Shown here piece after piece: positions 27,040-38,349 of a stretch of 53,973 bases of DNA. The DNA lies in assembly GCF_000235425.2 (NCBI RefSeq), contig NZ_KI912267.1, positions 171,556 through 225,528 of the forward strand. The letters run 5' to 3'. How positions within the stretch are numbered: position 1 is the stretch's first letter; every line of letters begins with the position of its first letter. The stretch comes from Pseudofrankia saprophytica (lineage in GTDB: Bacteria; Actinomycetota; Actinomycetes; Frankiales; Frankiaceae). The notes beneath the pieces are model-generated. The model did no database searches and was not told the DNA's origin. It saw only the letters and a list, made by a program, of their open reading frames with translations. The position numbers and the translations under genes are program-made.

Positions 27040-28827
27040 ATGACTAGAGAGATCACCGGAGCCCAGTCGCTCGTCCATTCCCTGGAAGCGGTCGGGGCCG
27101 ACGTTGTCTTTGGCATCCCGGGCGGCGCGATCCTGCCCGCCTACGACCCGCTGTACGACTCGACGCGGGTCCGGCACATCCTCGTCCGTCACGAGCAGGG
27201 CGCCGGGCACGCGGCGGAGGGCTACGCGCAGGCGACGGGCAAGGTCGGCGTCTGCATGGCCACCTCGGGCCCCGGAGCGACGAACCTGGTGACCCCGATC
27301 GCCGACGCCTACATGGACTCGGTGCCGATCGTCGCCATCACCGGCCAGGTCGCCCGCGCCTCGATCGGGACGGACGCCTTCCAGGAGGCGGACATCTGCG
27401 GCATCACGATGCCGATCACGAAGCACAACTTCCTGGTCCAGTCCGCCGACGACATCCCGCGCACGATCGCCGAGGCGTTCCACCTGGCATCCACCGGCCG
27501 GCCGGGCCCCGTGCTCGTCGACCTGCCGAAGGACGTCATGCAGTCGCTCACGTCGGTGCTGCCGCACGAGGTGTGGCCGCCGGCGCTCGACCTGCCCGGC
27601 TACCGGCCGGTGACCCGCCCGCACGCCAAGCAGGTGCGCGAGGCGGCCAAGATGATCAGCTCGTCACGCCGGCCTGTGCTCTACGTCGGTGGCGGCGTGC
27701 TCAGGTCCCGCGCCGCCGCGGAGCTGCGCATCCTCGCGGAGCTGACCGGCATCCCGGTGGTCACCACGCTGATGGCACGGGGCGCCTTCCCCGACTCGCA
27801 CCACCTGCACCTGGGCATGCCCGGCATGCACGGCTCGGTGGCGGCCGTCACCGCGCTGCAGAAGGCGGACCTGCTGATCGCGCTGGGCACCCGGTTCGAC
27901 GACCGGGTCACCGGCAAGCTGTCGACGTTCGCGCCGCACGCGCAGATCATCCACGCCGACATCGACCCGGCCGAGATCGGCAAGAACCGGGCCGCCGACG
28001 TGCCGATCGTGGGCGACTGCCGGGAGGTCATCGCCGACCTGATCGGCGCGCTGCAGGCCGAGACCCGCTCCGACCTGGGCGGCTGGTGGGAGCAGCTGAA
28101 CAGGTGGCGCGGGACCTACCCGCTCGGTTACACGGAGCCCGCGGACGGCTCGCTCGCGCCGCAGTACGTCATCCAGCGGATCGGGCAGATCGCCGGCCCG
28201 GACGCCGTCTACACCGCCGGCGTCGGCCAGCACCAGATGTGGGCGGCGCAGTTCATCTCGTACGAGAACCCGTACACGTTCCTGAACTCCGGCGGCGCCG
28301 GGACGATGGGCTACGCCGTGCCGGCGGCGATGGGCGCCAAGGTCGGCCGCCCCGACACGACCGTCTGGGCTATCGACGGCGACGGCTGCTTCCAGATGAC
28401 CAACCAGGAGCTCGCGACCTGCGCGCTGGAGGGCATCCCGATCAAGGTCGCCGTCATCAACAACGGGGCGCTCGGCATGGTCCGCCAGTGGCAGACGCTG
28501 TTCTACGACCAGCGCTACTCGAACACCAACCTCGGCACCCACCCGACCAGCTCCCGCACCGGCGCGAAGCGGGTCCCGGACTTCGTCCGGCTCGCCGAGG
28601 CGCTCGGCTGCGTCGGGCTGCGCTGCGAGACGGCCGCCGACGTCGACAGCACGATCGAGAAGGCGATGGCGATCGACGACGCGCCGGTGGTCATCGACTT
28701 CGTCGTCCACCCCGACGCGATGGTGTGGCCGATGGTCGCCGCCGGCTCGAGCAACGACGAGATCAAGGTCGCCCGTGACCTCGCTCCCGACTTCGACTAC
28801 AGCGGCGACGCCGAAGTGAACCTCTAG
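27040..28827 (+). CDS. ilvB: Acetolactate synthase large subunit
   Basis: ThDP/FAD enzyme that makes 2-acetolactate or 2-aceto-2-hydroxybutyrate, first common step of Val/Leu/Ile synthesis. 595 residues: [14 protein letters not shown], the catalytic Glu52 in [34 protein letters not shown], and the ThDP-binding GDGCFQM...INN block (about 446-475). The start ATG at 27040 has SD AAGGAAG eight bases away; the open frame extends to 26980 but that would lie in the attenuator. Followed by ilvN after 52 bases and ilvC, forming ilvBNC. Expression is likely set by attenuation at 26945. Confidence 0.97.
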   Translation: MTREITGAQSLVHSLEAVGADVVFGIPGGAILPAYDPLYDSTRVRHILVRHEQGAGHAAEGYAQATGKVGVCMATSGPGATNLVTPIADAYMDSVPIVAITGQVARASIGTDAFQEADICGITMPITKHNFLVQSADDIPRTIAEAFHLASTGRPGPVLVDLPKDVMQSLTSVLPHEVWPPALDLPGYRPVTRPHAKQVREAAKMISSSRRPVLYVGGGVLRSRAAAELRILAELTGIPVVTTLMARGAFPDSHHLHLGMPGMHGSVAAVTALQKADLLIALGTRFDDRVTGKLSTFAPHAQIIHADIDPAEIGKNRAADVPIVGDCREVIADLIGALQAETRSDLGGWWEQLNRWRGTYPLGYTEPADGSLAPQYVIQRIGQIAGPDAVYTAGVGQHQMWAAQFISYENPYTFLNSGGAGTMGYAVPAAMGAKVGRPDTTVWAIDGDGCFQMTNQELATCALEGIPIKVAVINNGALGMVRQWQTLFYDQRYSNTNLGTHPTSSRTGAKRVPDFVRLAEALGCVGLRCETAADVDSTIEKAMAIDDAPVVIDFVVHPDAMVWPMVAAGSSNDEIKVARDLAPDFDYSGDAEVNL

Positions 28828-28879
28828 TGCGCCGCAGGTGCCCCTCCTTCGCTCGTTCGGTTCGAAAGGCGCAGACGCC

Positions 28880-29407
28880 GTGACCAGCCACCACACGCTG
28901 TCCGTTCTCGTCGAGAACAAGCCCGGAGTCCTGGCCAGGGTGGCCAGTCTGTTCTCCCGGCGCGGTTTCAACATCGAGTCGCTGGCCGTCGGGCCGACCG
29001 AGCACAGCGACGTCTCCCGAATGACGATCGTCGTCGCCGTCGACGAGCTGCCGCTGGAGCAGGTCACCAAGCAGCTCAACAAGCTCGTCAACGTGCTGAA
29101 GATCGTCGAGATGGACCCCGACGTCTCGGTCCAGCGCGAGCTGCTGCTCGTCAAGGTGCGCGCCGACGCGTCCGCCCGCTCGCAGGTGCTCGAGCTCATC
29201 GGCCTGTTCCGGGCCAAGGTCGTCGACGTGGCCTCCGATGCCGTCACCATCGAGGCGACCGGCACCCATGACAAGCTGGACGCGCTGGTCCGGGTCCTGG
29301 AGCCGTTCGGGATCAAGGAGCTGGTCCAGTCCGGCATGGTCGCGCTCGGCCGCGGCTCCCGCTCGATCACCGACCGCAGCCTGCGCGCCCTGGAGAGAAC
29401 CGCCTAG
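28880..29407 (+). CDS. ilvN: Acetolactate synthase regulatory small subunit
   Basis: Valine-feedback subunit of IlvB, 175 residues. An ACT domain begins straight after the start ([20 protein letters not shown], then [13 protein letters not shown]), followed by the second ACT-like domain ([19 protein letters not shown]). Start GTG at 28880 is the conserved start ([11 protein letters not shown]); SD-like GAAAGG is 10 bases upstream. A GTG at 28838 would add 14 residues without homology. Part of ilvBNC. Confidence 0.95.
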   Translation: MTSHHTLSVLVENKPGVLARVASLFSRRGFNIESLAVGPTEHSDVSRMTIVVAVDELPLEQVTKQLNKLVNVLKIVEMDPDVSVQRELLLVKVRADASARSQVLELIGLFRAKVVDVASDAVTIEATGTHDKLDALVRVLEPFGIKELVQSGMVALGRGSRSITDRSLRALERTA

Positions 29408-29555
29408 GCGACGCCTGGGCGGCGCCTCCCGACCCACCAGCCCTGGGTCTGCGATCATGCCGGTCGCCGGTCGTCCGGCTCTGGAAACGCCAATCCGCGC
29501 GCGTGCGCAGCACGTGCACCGGTACCACGAACACGCAACGAGGAGATCGCGCACG

Positions 29556-30548
<993 letters not shown>

Positions 30549-30624
30549 GAGCCTTCCGACCAGGTCGCTCGGGTCGCGGCGCCGCCAGCTCCGGGCGGCG
30601 GTGACCCGAGGTGCCGGTCGCATT

Positions 30625-30672
30625 CACGGCCCGTTTGGTGACGGTTGACCAACCGTCACCAAACGGGCCGTG
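30625..30672 (+). terminator. Terminator of ilvBNC
   Basis: CACGGCCCGTTTGGTGACGG... and its exact complement form a perfect 22-base stem with loop GACC, followed by TTTAT, 77 bases after the ilvC stop. Confidence 0.85.
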
Positions 30673-30790
30673 TTTATGAGACGAGCGTCACACTGATCGC
30701 CCGGTAGGCTCTGGCGGCCGGGGATGCGTGCCCATGTCGCCCGGGGCGGTGGCCGAGCCGCATCTCTGTGCTCTCGATGAGGAGATCCCA

Positions 30791-32383
30791 GTGCCCGTCG
30801 TACTCGTTGCCGAGGAGCTTTCGCCGGCCGGGCTGGAGGTACTGTCCGGGGACTTCGAGGTCCGCCACGTGGACGGCGCCGACCGGTCGGTGCTGCTGCC
30901 CGCGCTCGCCGACGTGGACGCGGTGATCATCCGGTCTGCGACGAAGATCGACGCCGAGGCGCTGGCCGCCGCGCCCAGGCTCAAGGTCGTCGCCCGCGCG
31001 GGCATCGGCCTGGACAACGTCGACATCCCCTCGGCGACGACCCGGGGCGTCATGGTCGTCAACGCGCCGCTGTCGAACATCGTCAGCGCCGCCGAGCACG
31101 CGATCGCGCTGCTGCTCGCCGTCGCCCGCCGGGTGCCAGCGGCCGACAAGTCCCTGCAGAACGGCGAGTGGAAGCGCTCGAAGTACACCGGTGTCGAGTT
31201 GACCGAGAAGGTCGCCGGCGTCGTCGGCCTCGGCCGGATCGGGCAGCTGGTCGCGCAGCGGCTGGCGGCGTTCGGCATGCAGCTGGTCGCGTACGACCCC
31301 TACCTCGCGCCGGCCAGAGCCGCGCAGATGGGTGTTCGCCTCGTCGACCTCGACGAGCTGCTGCGGATCAGCGACGTGATCACGATTCACCTGCCGAAGA
31401 CCCCGGAGACCCTCGGGCTCATCGGCGCGGACGAGCTGACGAGGACCAAGCGGGGCGTGATCGTCATCAACGCGGCCCGGGGCGGCCTGGTCGACGAGCG
31501 GGCGCTCGCCGAGGCGGTGCGCTCGAAACAGGTCGGCGGCGTCGGCGTCGACGTCTTCCTCAAGGAGCCGACCACCGCCTCGCCGCTGTTCGGCCTGGAG
31601 AACGTCGTCGTCACCCCGCACCTGGGGGCGTCGACAAACGAGGCACAGGAGAAGGCGGGCCTCGCGGTCGCCCGCTCGGTGCGCCTGGCGCTGCAGGGCG
31701 AGTTCGTGCCGGACGCGGTCAACGTCCAGGCCGGTGGCGTGGTCGCCGAGGAGGTCCGGCCCGGCCTGTCGCTGGCGGAGAAGCTCGGCCAGGTGTTCAC
31801 CGGCATCGCCGGCGGCCTGCCGTCGAACCTGACCGTCGAGGTCCGCGGCGAGATCACCGAGTTCGACGTCTCCGTGCTGCAGCTGGCCGCCCTCAAGGGG
31901 GTGTTCGCCGACGTCGTCGAGGAGCAGGTCACCTACGTGAACGCTCCGCTGCTCGCCAAGGAGCGCCATGTCGAGGTCGCGCTCGAGACCCACCGCGAGA
32001 GTCCCGACTACCGCAACCTGGTGACGCTGCGCGGCGCGCTGCCCGACGGCACCGTGGTCTCGGTCGCGGGGACGCTGGTCGGCACCCGGCAGGTCGAGAA
32101 GATCACCGCGATCGACGGGTTCGAGGTGGACCTGCGGCCGGAGGCCCACCTGGCGTTCTTCCGGTACGAGGACCGGCCGGGCATCGTCGGCGCCATCGGC
32201 GAGCTGCTGGGCGACGCGAGTATCAACATCGCGAACGCACAGGTCAGCCGCGTGGAGGCGGGTGGGCAGGCACTGATGTCGCTGTCCCTGGACGACGCCG
32301 TCCCCGCCGACATCCTGCAGGAGATCGCGAGGATCATCGGCGCGCCCTACGCTCGCGCCGTCAGCGTCACCGTCGGCCGCTAG
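30791..32383 (+). CDS. serA: D-3-phosphoglycerate dehydrogenase
   Basis: First step of serine synthesis. 530 residues, type I architecture: substrate and NAD domains (VARAGIGLDNVD, VVGLGRIGQLVAQRL as Rossmann loop, NAARGGLVDE with catalytic Arg region, VVTPHLGASTNEAQ with the His), then the intervening ASB domain (about 320-450) and a C-terminal ACT domain (HLAFFRYEDRPGIVGAIGELLG) for serine feedback. The GTG at 30791 is preceded by GAGGAG seven bases away and matches the family start (VPVVLVAEELSPAGLEVL). It follows ilvC after a terminator, so it has its own promoter. Confidence 0.96.
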   Translation: MPVVLVAEELSPAGLEVLSGDFEVRHVDGADRSVLLPALADVDAVIIRSATKIDAEALAAAPRLKVVARAGIGLDNVDIPSATTRGVMVVNAPLSNIVSAAEHAIALLLAVARRVPAADKSLQNGEWKRSKYTGVELTEKVAGVVGLGRIGQLVAQRLAAFGMQLVAYDPYLAPARAAQMGVRLVDLDELLRISDVITIHLPKTPETLGLIGADELTRTKRGVIVINAARGGLVDERALAEAVRSKQVGGVGVDVFLKEPTTASPLFGLENVVVTPHLGASTNEAQEKAGLAVARSVRLALQGEFVPDAVNVQAGGVVAEEVRPGLSLAEKLGQVFTGIAGGLPSNLTVEVRGEITEFDVSVLQLAALKGVFADVVEEQVTYVNAPLLAKERHVEVALETHRESPDYRNLVTLRGALPDGTVVSVAGTLVGTRQVEKITAIDGFEVDLRPEAHLAFFRYEDRPGIVGAIGELLGDASINIANAQVSRVEAGGQALMSLSLDDAVPADILQEIARIIGAPYARAVSVTVGR

Positions 32384-32687
32384 CACCGCCCGCCGCTTCC
32401 CCGCCGCTCCCCCGCCGGGTCGCTGCCGCTCGCGCTCGCAGATCCGAGAACGACCTGGACGGGCGCGAAACCGGTGGGGAAGACGTTGGGGGGCCGTTGG
32501 CACCGACGACAGTTCCGTCTCGCGCCGTGGGTGAATATGGCCCGCGCCGGAACGGCACTACACGTGGTCACTCTATTACCGGGCGTCGATTCCCGAGGCC
32601 GATCAGCCCATCGCGCGCGCGCCGGCAGCCGGCGACCATGGGGCATTCGTTGTGGTCTGTACAGTCGTTGAGGGAAAGACCATCGTG
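32384..32687. other. Spacer serA to membrane protein gene
   Basis: About 304 bases. No clear hairpin terminator for serA and no gene. TTGTGGTCTGTACAGT (32649-32664) is a plausible promoter for the next gene, and the sequence around 32560-32580 is slightly less GC-rich. Confidence 0.4.
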
Positions 32688-33542
32688 ATGGGCCGGCGCG
32701 GGTTTACCGTTGCTCCCATGGCGTCGCCGGAGCGGGAGCCCGCGGAGCACCGGGATCCCTTCGAGAACCTGCATCTGGATGATGGTTTCGTCCGGGCTGC
32801 CCGGTTCATCGAGCCGTCCGCGGCCGAGCGCGGCCGGTCGGTCGACCGCCGGGATCCAGGGCGTTGCCAGGTCGTACCGGCCAACCGCCGGCTGCCGGCT
32901 GGCATGCACCGGATGGTCTGGGCGCCGCGGCCGGGTTTCCGTCGCCGCAGGGCCGCCCGCGTCGTCGCCTTCCTCGCCGTGCTCGCCGGAGTGATCAGCA
33001 TCGTCGTCGCGCTGCGGCACAGCAACCGGGCGGCCACGACGGCCGGCGCGGCCTCGGGTAGCACGGTCATGAACCCCACCGCCTCCGCGCCGTTGGCGCC
33101 GCACACCGCCGGTGGAGTGCTCGTCCCGCCGGCGCTCCTGTCGTCGCTGCGCGTGGGCGACTGCGTGAACTGGGACCCGGCAAGCGCCGCGGGGGCCGAG
33201 AGCGCCAAGGTCGTGCGCTGTGGCCAGCCGCATCGGGTCGAAGTCATCAAACTGGTCGACCTGAGTGGGAACCTGCCCGGCGTATGGCCAGGTGAGAGCA
33301 ATCTTGACAGCCTGGTGCAGTCCAGCTGTGGCGACGCGTTCAACAACTACGTGAGCCACGTGTCACCGGGGCGCTCCCCGGTCTCCGGGCACGCGCAGCC
33401 GGGCGCCTCCCCGGTCTCCGGCGCGCTGGAGCCCAATGCCGCCGCCTGGGACAAGGGCGTGAAGACGCTCGCCTGCACCGCGCAGCTCCCCGGGCTGACG
33501 TCACTGATCGACCAGCTCGGCGCCGTCGCCACACCGGCCTGA
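32688..33542 (+). CDS. Single-span membrane protein with Septum_form-like extracytoplasmic domain
   Basis: 284 residues: a 75-residue cytoplasmic part, one transmembrane span (AARVVAFLAVLAGVISIVVAL, about residues 91-111), then an external domain opening LRVGDCVNWDPA and continuing VVRCGQPHRVEVIKLVDL. The Cys-x-N-W start, C-x2-PH pairing and later Cys residues (SSCGDAF, TLACTAQ) are those of a Cys-containing domain found in actinobacterial septum-formation-type membrane proteins. SPVSG is directly repeated (GRSPVSGHAQPGASPVSG), probably a duplicated 30-base piece. Start chosen at ATG 32688; 32718 is also possible. Function unknown. Confidence 0.7.
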   Translation: MGRRGFTVAPMASPEREPAEHRDPFENLHLDDGFVRAARFIEPSAAERGRSVDRRDPGRCQVVPANRRLPAGMHRMVWAPRPGFRRRRAARVVAFLAVLAGVISIVVALRHSNRAATTAGAASGSTVMNPTASAPLAPHTAGGVLVPPALLSSLRVGDCVNWDPASAAGAESAKVVRCGQPHRVEVIKLVDLSGNLPGVWPGESNLDSLVQSSCGDAFNNYVSHVSPGRSPVSGHAQPGASPVSGALEPNAAAWDKGVKTLACTAQLPGLTSLIDQLGAVATPA

Positions 33543-33546
33543 CGCC

Positions 33547-33609
33547 CACCGGCCACGCGTCCGGTCTCGCCGGCCACACTCCTGGTCCCGCCGGCCACCG
33601 GTCCGGCTC
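33547..33609. repeat. 21-base tandem repeat, three units
   Basis: Three consecutive 21-base units with a shared CGGCCAC start and CCGGT-type middle just after the membrane protein stop codon. Not coding. It may act as a weak terminator because CCGGCC is self-complementary. Confidence 0.6.
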
Positions 33610-33819
33610 CCCCCGGGTACCTCGACCTACCCGGCGATCATCACCTTAAGTAATCAACTTCGCGCATCCCACGCCCCTGCTGCGGCGCCTACCACCCGAG
33701 CCGAGCACAACGAGCGGAGGATGGCTACGCAGCGTAAGGTACGGCGGTCGGAACCCCGGTGAAGACACCCGGGGAATTGTCCTAGACACGGACCGTCGTG
33801 AGGATCGGGGGGTGGCGCC

Positions 33820-35787
33820 GTGCCACTGACTCCAGGCGGTTTCACGGCCATGCCAGGCCGTCGGCGCCGCGGGTCGCGCCGCGGGGCCGCTCTCGCGGCG
33901 GCCCTGGTCGTCCTGCTCGGCGCCGGGGCCGGCGGCGGCTACCTCTGGAAGGTCCAGCGGGACCATGCGGCGGCCGACCGGGCCGTCCGGGCGACCGCCC
34001 TGGCCTATCTCGCGGCCTGGCGCTCGATCGACGACGCCACTCCCCCGTCCGTGACGCCGGCCGTGGGAGGCGGCGGCGTGCCGATCTCGCCAACCCCACC
34101 CGCCGGGCCGACCACCTCGGTGGCGCCCGCCGCGCTCGTCCTGCCCGCCGCGGCCGCCCCCGGAACGGCCCTGCCCAGCGACGCCGCCACGCGTGGCCGC
34201 CAGGGCACCGGTGCCGGTGCTGGTGGGGGTGCCGGCGGGGGTGCTGGTGGGGGTGGCGGCGGGGGTGCCGGCGCTGGTGCAGGCGCGGGTGCGGGTGCGG
34301 GCCAGGCCGGGATCACCGCAGTGACCGTCCCGGGCGACGTCGACGTTCCCACGCTCATCGCGGCGATGGCCGACATGCGCGACCGGCTGCGGCTGACCGA
34401 CGCGGCGTTCGCCCTCGGCGACGCCCACCGCGACGCCACCACCGCGACCGTCCCGTACACGGCGACCCTTCACCTCGCGGGTGAGCCCGCGCCCTGGCCG
34501 TACTCCGGCAAGCTGACGCTGACGAAGGCCACCGACGGGTGGAAGGTGCGGGCACTGCTCGGTTCCGTACACCCCCAGCTCGCGCCGGGCCTGCACTTCG
34601 ACCGCACCGGGTCGACGGCGCGGCGCGGCGAGCTCCTCGACCGCGCCGGCCAGCCGCTGGCGACGGATCCGGAACTCGCGGGCAACCTGATCGGCCAGGT
34701 GTCCCCGCCAAGCGGCCTGCAGCGGGCCTACGACAACCGGCTCGCGGCGAGCGGCGGCCAGGTCGTGCTGCGCGACGCGCGGGGCGCCGTCGTGGCGACG
34801 CCGTACAGCTGGACGATGGCCGCCGGCGAGAAGATCCGCACCACCGTCGACCTCGGGGTGCAGCGGGCGGCGGAACAGGCGCTGGCGACCTCGCGGTGGC
34901 CGGCGGGCGCGCTGGTGGCGATCGACGTCCGCACCGGCGGCGTCCTGGCCCTGGCGAACCATCCCCTCAACGGCTACGGACGGGCGCTGCGCGGCACCTA
35001 CCCGCCCGGCTCCACCTTCAAGATCGTGACAGCGACCGCGGCACTGATGAGCGGCCGCGATCGGAACACCATGCTGGACTGCTCCGCGACGGCCTCCGCC
35101 GGAGGGCGCAGCTTCTCCAACGCCGAGAACGAGAAGTTCGGGCCGCTGACGCTGCGCGACGCGTTCGCGCGCAGCTGCAACACCGCCTTCATCAATCTGG
35201 CCGGCTCGCTGCCGCCGGACGCGCTGGCCCGGGCCGCCCGCCTGTACGGCTTCGACGGAAACCCGCCGCTGCCGATCGCGAGCGTCGGCGGTCTCTTCCC
35301 GACGCCGAAGGACGTTGTGGAGACGGCGTCCGCGTCGATCGGCCAGGGCCGGGTGGCTGCCTCCCCGCTGCAGATGGCGAGCGTCGCCGCCGCCGTGGCC
35401 AGCGGCGCCTGGCGCGCGCCGTTCGTGGTCGGCGGCCCCACCCGGACGAACCAGCTACCGCCGAAGATCCTCCCGGACCTGCGCGCGTTCATGCGGGCGG
35501 TGGTCACCGACGGGACCGCGGCGGGCGTGCCGTTCCCCGGTGAGGTCTTCGGCAAGACCGGCACCGCCGAGTACATCGACGGCAACCCGCCGCCGACGCA
35601 CGCCTGGTTCGTCGGCTACCGCGGCCCGGTCGCCTTCGCGGTCCTCATCGAGAACGGCGGCTTCGGCGCCGAGTCCGCCGCTCCCGTCGCCGCCGCCTTC
35701 CTCAACGCCCTCGACGGCAACCTGCCCGCCCCGTCCACCACCGCGAGCTCCGCGCCCGCCGGCGCGCCCGCCGACACCCCCGGCTGA
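33820..35787 (+). CDS. Penicillin-binding transpeptidase with MecA_N-like domain
   Basis: Class B penicillin-binding protein of 655 residues, membrane-anchored by an N-terminal span (AALAAALVVLLGAGAGGGY, 22-41). An NTF2-like MecA_N domain follows (45-75 and 168-250) and is split by a disordered Pro/Thr-rich and Gly/Ala-repeat segment (85-162) with runs such as GAGAGAGAGAG. The transpeptidase domain has the SxxK motif STFK (398-401), SxN as SCN (452-454) and KTG as KTGTAE (579-584). It cross-links peptidoglycan outside the membrane. GTG start with GGGGGGTG before it. It is alone on its strand, not in a divisome cluster. Confidence 0.92.
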   Translation: MPLTPGGFTAMPGRRRRGSRRGAALAAALVVLLGAGAGGGYLWKVQRDHAAADRAVRATALAYLAAWRSIDDATPPSVTPAVGGGGVPISPTPPAGPTTSVAPAALVLPAAAAPGTALPSDAATRGRQGTGAGAGGGAGGGAGGGGGGGAGAGAGAGAGAGQAGITAVTVPGDVDVPTLIAAMADMRDRLRLTDAAFALGDAHRDATTATVPYTATLHLAGEPAPWPYSGKLTLTKATDGWKVRALLGSVHPQLAPGLHFDRTGSTARRGELLDRAGQPLATDPELAGNLIGQVSPPSGLQRAYDNRLAASGGQVVLRDARGAVVATPYSWTMAAGEKIRTTVDLGVQRAAEQALATSRWPAGALVAIDVRTGGVLALANHPLNGYGRALRGTYPPGSTFKIVTATAALMSGRDRNTMLDCSATASAGGRSFSNAENEKFGPLTLRDAFARSCNTAFINLAGSLPPDALARAARLYGFDGNPPLPIASVGGLFPTPKDVVETASASIGQGRVAASPLQMASVAAAVASGAWRAPFVVGGPTRTNQLPPKILPDLRAFMRAVVTDGTAAGVPFPGEVFGKTGTAEYIDGNPPPTHAWFVGYRGPVAFAVLIENGGFGAESAAPVAAAFLNALDGNLPAPSTTASSAPAGAPADTPG

Positions 35788-35789
35788 GA

Positions 35790-36650
35790 TCAGGGCGCGG
35801 CGGGTTCGGCGGGCAGGATCCGGCGTAGCGGGGGGCGCTGGTAGTGGGCGGGGCGGCGGGTCCACTCGCGGGGGTAGCCGAGGGAGACCTCCTCGAAGCG
35901 GACGCCGTCGTACACCGTGGTGCGGGGGATGTGCAGGTGGCCGTAGACGACCGCGGCGGCGCGGAAGCGCAGGTGCCAGTCGGCGGTCAGCTCGGTGCCG
36001 CACCACTGGGCGAACTCGGGGTAGCGCAGCACCCTGGTCGGCTCCCGGACCAGCGGGAAGTGGTTGACCAGCACGGTCGGCGGGCCGTCCGCCGGGAGCT
36101 CGGCCAGCCGCTTCTCGGTCTGCGCGACCCGGGTCCGGCACCAGTCGTCCAGGGTCGGGAACGGGTCGGGGTGCAGCAGGAACTCGTCGGAGCAGACCAC
36201 GCCGGTGGAGTGGGCGTAGGCGAGCGCCTCGGCCTTCGTCGACGTGCCCGCGGGGCGGAACGTGTAGTCGTAGAGCAGGAACATCGGCGCGATGACCACC
36301 GGCCCGCCGGGACCGTCCCAGACCGGGTACGGGTCCTCGGGGGTGAGCACGCCCAGCTCGCGGCAGATGTCGACGAGGTGCCAGTAGCGGGCGACCCCGC
36401 GCAGCTGGACCGGGTCGCGCTTGGGCGTCCACAGCTCGTGGTTGCCGGGCACCCAGACCACCCGGGCGAACCTGCTCGCGAGCAGCGCGAGCGCCCAGCG
36501 GATCTCGTCCACGAAGTCCGCGACGTCACCGACCACGAGCAGCCAGTCGTCGTCCCCGGTCGGACGCATCGCCTCGACGACGGCCCGGTTGTCCGGGTAT
36601 CGGACATGGAGATCGCTGGTGGCGTACAGCGTCCCGGTCGAGGCGGCCAT
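35790..36650 (-). CDS. Calcineurin-like metallophosphoesterase
   Basis: 286 residues with all metal-site blocks in order: SDLHVRY (DxH), GDVADFVDEI (GDxxD), PGNHELW (GNHE), VNHFPL, YGHLHIPRTT (GHxH). Two-metal phosphoesterase in the cytoplasm; the substrate is unknown. In Streptomyces a very similar gene accompanies a phosphopantetheinyl transferase, but none is seen here. Start ATG 36650 (MAASTGTLYATSDLH) is chosen because the phosphoesterase fold begins right after it; an open frame to 36764 has no conservation. Stop is 3 bases from that of the convergent PBP gene. Confidence 0.9.
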   Translation of the reverse strand: MAASTGTLYATSDLHVRYPDNRAVVEAMRPTGDDDWLLVVGDVADFVDEIRWALALLASRFARVVWVPGNHELWTPKRDPVQLRGVARYWHLVDICRELGVLTPEDPYPVWDGPGGPVVIAPMFLLYDYTFRPAGTSTKAEALAYAHSTGVVCSDEFLLHPDPFPTLDDWCRTRVAQTEKRLAELPADGPPTVLVNHFPLVREPTRVLRYPEFAQWCGTELTADWHLRFRAAAVVYGHLHIPRTTVYDGVRFEEVSLGYPREWTRRPAHYQRPPLRRILPAEPAAP

Positions 36651-36780
36651 CGGGCTCCATGCTCCCATACCGGACGCCCTCAGCGGCAGCGCGGCGACCC
36701 CGCGGTCCGGCGGACCGTGGCGGCTCAGCGAGCCCATAGGCTCGCCCATCCAACGCGGTCCCACGGCGGTAGTGGGAAGT

Positions 36781-36820
36781 GTGGTGGATGGGAGCGTCCA
36801 TGGACGCGCCCATCCACCAC
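36781..36820 (-). terminator. Terminator of the gatA-gatB operon
   Basis: GTGGTGGATGGGAGCGTCCA runs directly into TGGACGCGCCCATCCACCAC: a 20-base pair arm with one mismatch and no loop, 12 bases beyond the gatB stop codon. Confidence 0.8.
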
Positions 36821-36831
36821 GATGTCGTCGG

Positions 36832-38349
36832 TCAGGCGGCGCCGAGGCGTTCCAGGAGGAGGGAACGGATGGTGGCGGCGTCGGCCTGGCCCTTCATCGC
36901 CTTCATGACGGCGCCGACGAGCGGGCCGACGGCGTTGAGCTTGCCGGCGCGGACCTTGTCGGCGATGTCGGGAGCGGTCGCGATCGCCGTGTCGACGGCG
37001 GCGGACAGCGCCGAGTCGTCCGTGACGACCGCGAGGCCGCGGGCGGCGACGACCTGGTCCGGGTCGCCCTCGCCGGCGAGCACCCCGTCGATCACCTTGC
37101 GGGCGAGCGCGTCGGTGAGGCTTCCCTCGGCGATCAGCTCGATGACGCGAGCCACCTGCACCGGCTGGATCGCGAGCTCGGCCGGGGTGACGCCGGAGTC
37201 GGCCGCGCGCCGGGCCAGCTCGTTGAGCCACCACTTGCGGGCGGCCGGGGCCGACGCGCCGGCGGCGATCGTCTGCTCGACGAGGTCGAGCGCGCCGGCG
37301 TTGCGCAGGTCCACCAGGTCGCGCTCGGAGAAGCCATGCTCGGCGATGAGCCGCGCGCGCCGCTGCGAAGGCATCTCCGGCAGCGAGGCGCGGACCGCCT
37401 CGACGTACTCCCGGGACAGGGCCACCGGGGCCAGGTCGGGCTCGGGGAAGTACCGGTAGTCGGTCGCCTCCTCCTTCGACCGGCCCGACGACGTGCGCCC
37501 GGAGGCCTCGTCGAAGTGGCGGGTCTCCTGGATGATCCGCTCCCCGGCGTCGAGCCGTCCGGCCTGCCGGACGATCTCGGAGCGGATGGCACGCTCGACG
37601 GAACGCAGCGAGTTGAGGTTCTTCGTCTCGCTGCGGGTCCCGAACGGCTTCTCCGCCTCGCCCGGGCCGACCCGAAGGCGCAGCGACACGTTCGCGTCGC
37701 AGCGCAGCGAGCCCTGCTCCATCCGGACGTCGGACACGGCGAGCGCGCGACACAGCTCGCGCAGCTCCTCGACGTAGGCGCGGGCCACCTCGGGCGAGCG
37801 CACGTCCGGTTCCGTGACGATCTCGACGAGCGGGATGCCCGCCCGGTTGTAGTCGACCAGCGAGTGGGTCGCCCCGTGGATGCGCCCGGTCGCGCCGCCG
37901 ACGTGCAGCGACTTGCCGGTGTCCTCCTCCATATGCACCCGGGTGATGCCGACCCGGTGCAACTCGCCGTCGACCTCGACCGCCAGCCACCCGTTCACGC
38001 ACAACGGCTCGTCATACTGGCTGGTCTGAAAGTTCTTCGGCATGTCCGGGTAGAAGTAGTTCTTCCGGGCGAAACGGGACCAGCCGGCGATCTGGCAGTT
38101 CAGCGCCAGCCCGATCATCACGGCGAACCGGACCGCCGCCTCGTTGATCACCGGTAGGGCCCCGGGCAGGCCGAGGCAGACCGGGCAGACCTGACTGTTC
38201 GGCGGCGCGCCGAAGCCGGTCGCGCAGCCGCAGAACATCTTCGACGCGGTGCCGAGCTCGACGTGCGTCTCCAGGCCGATCACCGGCTCGTAGCGGGCGA
38301 ACGCGTCCTCGTAGGACGGGGTGGCAATGACGGCGGCCGGGGTACTCAC
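36832..38349 (-). CDS. gatB: Asp-tRNA(Asn)/Glu-tRNA(Gln) amidotransferase subunit B
   Basis: tRNA- and ATP-binding subunit of GatCAB, 505 residues: [26 protein letters not shown] with a zinc-type Cys pair, [31 protein letters not shown], the ATP site region, and a C-terminal YqeY-like tail domain (from about 390). Start GTG overlaps the stop of the preceding small gene by four bases (GTGA) with SD GAGGAG five bases away, a sign of translational coupling. With tRNA-Gln in the same window this subunit points to indirect Gln-tRNA formation. Confidence 0.96.
   Translation of the reverse strand: MSTPAAVIATPSYEDAFARYEPVIGLETHVELGTASKMFCGCATGFGAPPNSQVCPVCLGLPGALPVINEAAVRFAVMIGLALNCQIAGWSRFARKNYFYPDMPKNFQTSQYDEPLCVNGWLAVEVDGELHRVGITRVHMEEDTGKSLHVGGATGRIHGATHSLVDYNRAGIPLVEIVTEPDVRSPEVARAYVEELRELCRALAVSDVRMEQGSLRCDANVSLRLRVGPGEAEKPFGTRSETKNLNSLRSVERAIRSEIVRQAGRLDAGERIIQETRHFDEASGRTSSGRSKEEATDYRYFPEPDLAPVALSREYVEAVRASLPEMPSQRRARLIAEHGFSERDLVDLRNAGALDLVEQTIAAGASAPAARKWWLNELARRAADSGVTPAELAIQPVQVARVIELIAEGSLTDALARKVIDGVLAGEGDPDQVVAARGLAVVTDDSALSAAVDTAIATAPDIADKVRAGKLNAVGPLVGAVMKAMKGQADAATIRSLLLERLGAA

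Noticed and set aside
27664-29370. Long minus-strand frame across ilvB/ilvN
   Set aside because: Antisense shadow without conserved domains.
34200-34310. Possible phase-variation tract in the PBP gene
   Set aside because: The Gly/Ala codon repeats are 3- and 6-base units, so changes keep the frame; no on/off switch expected.
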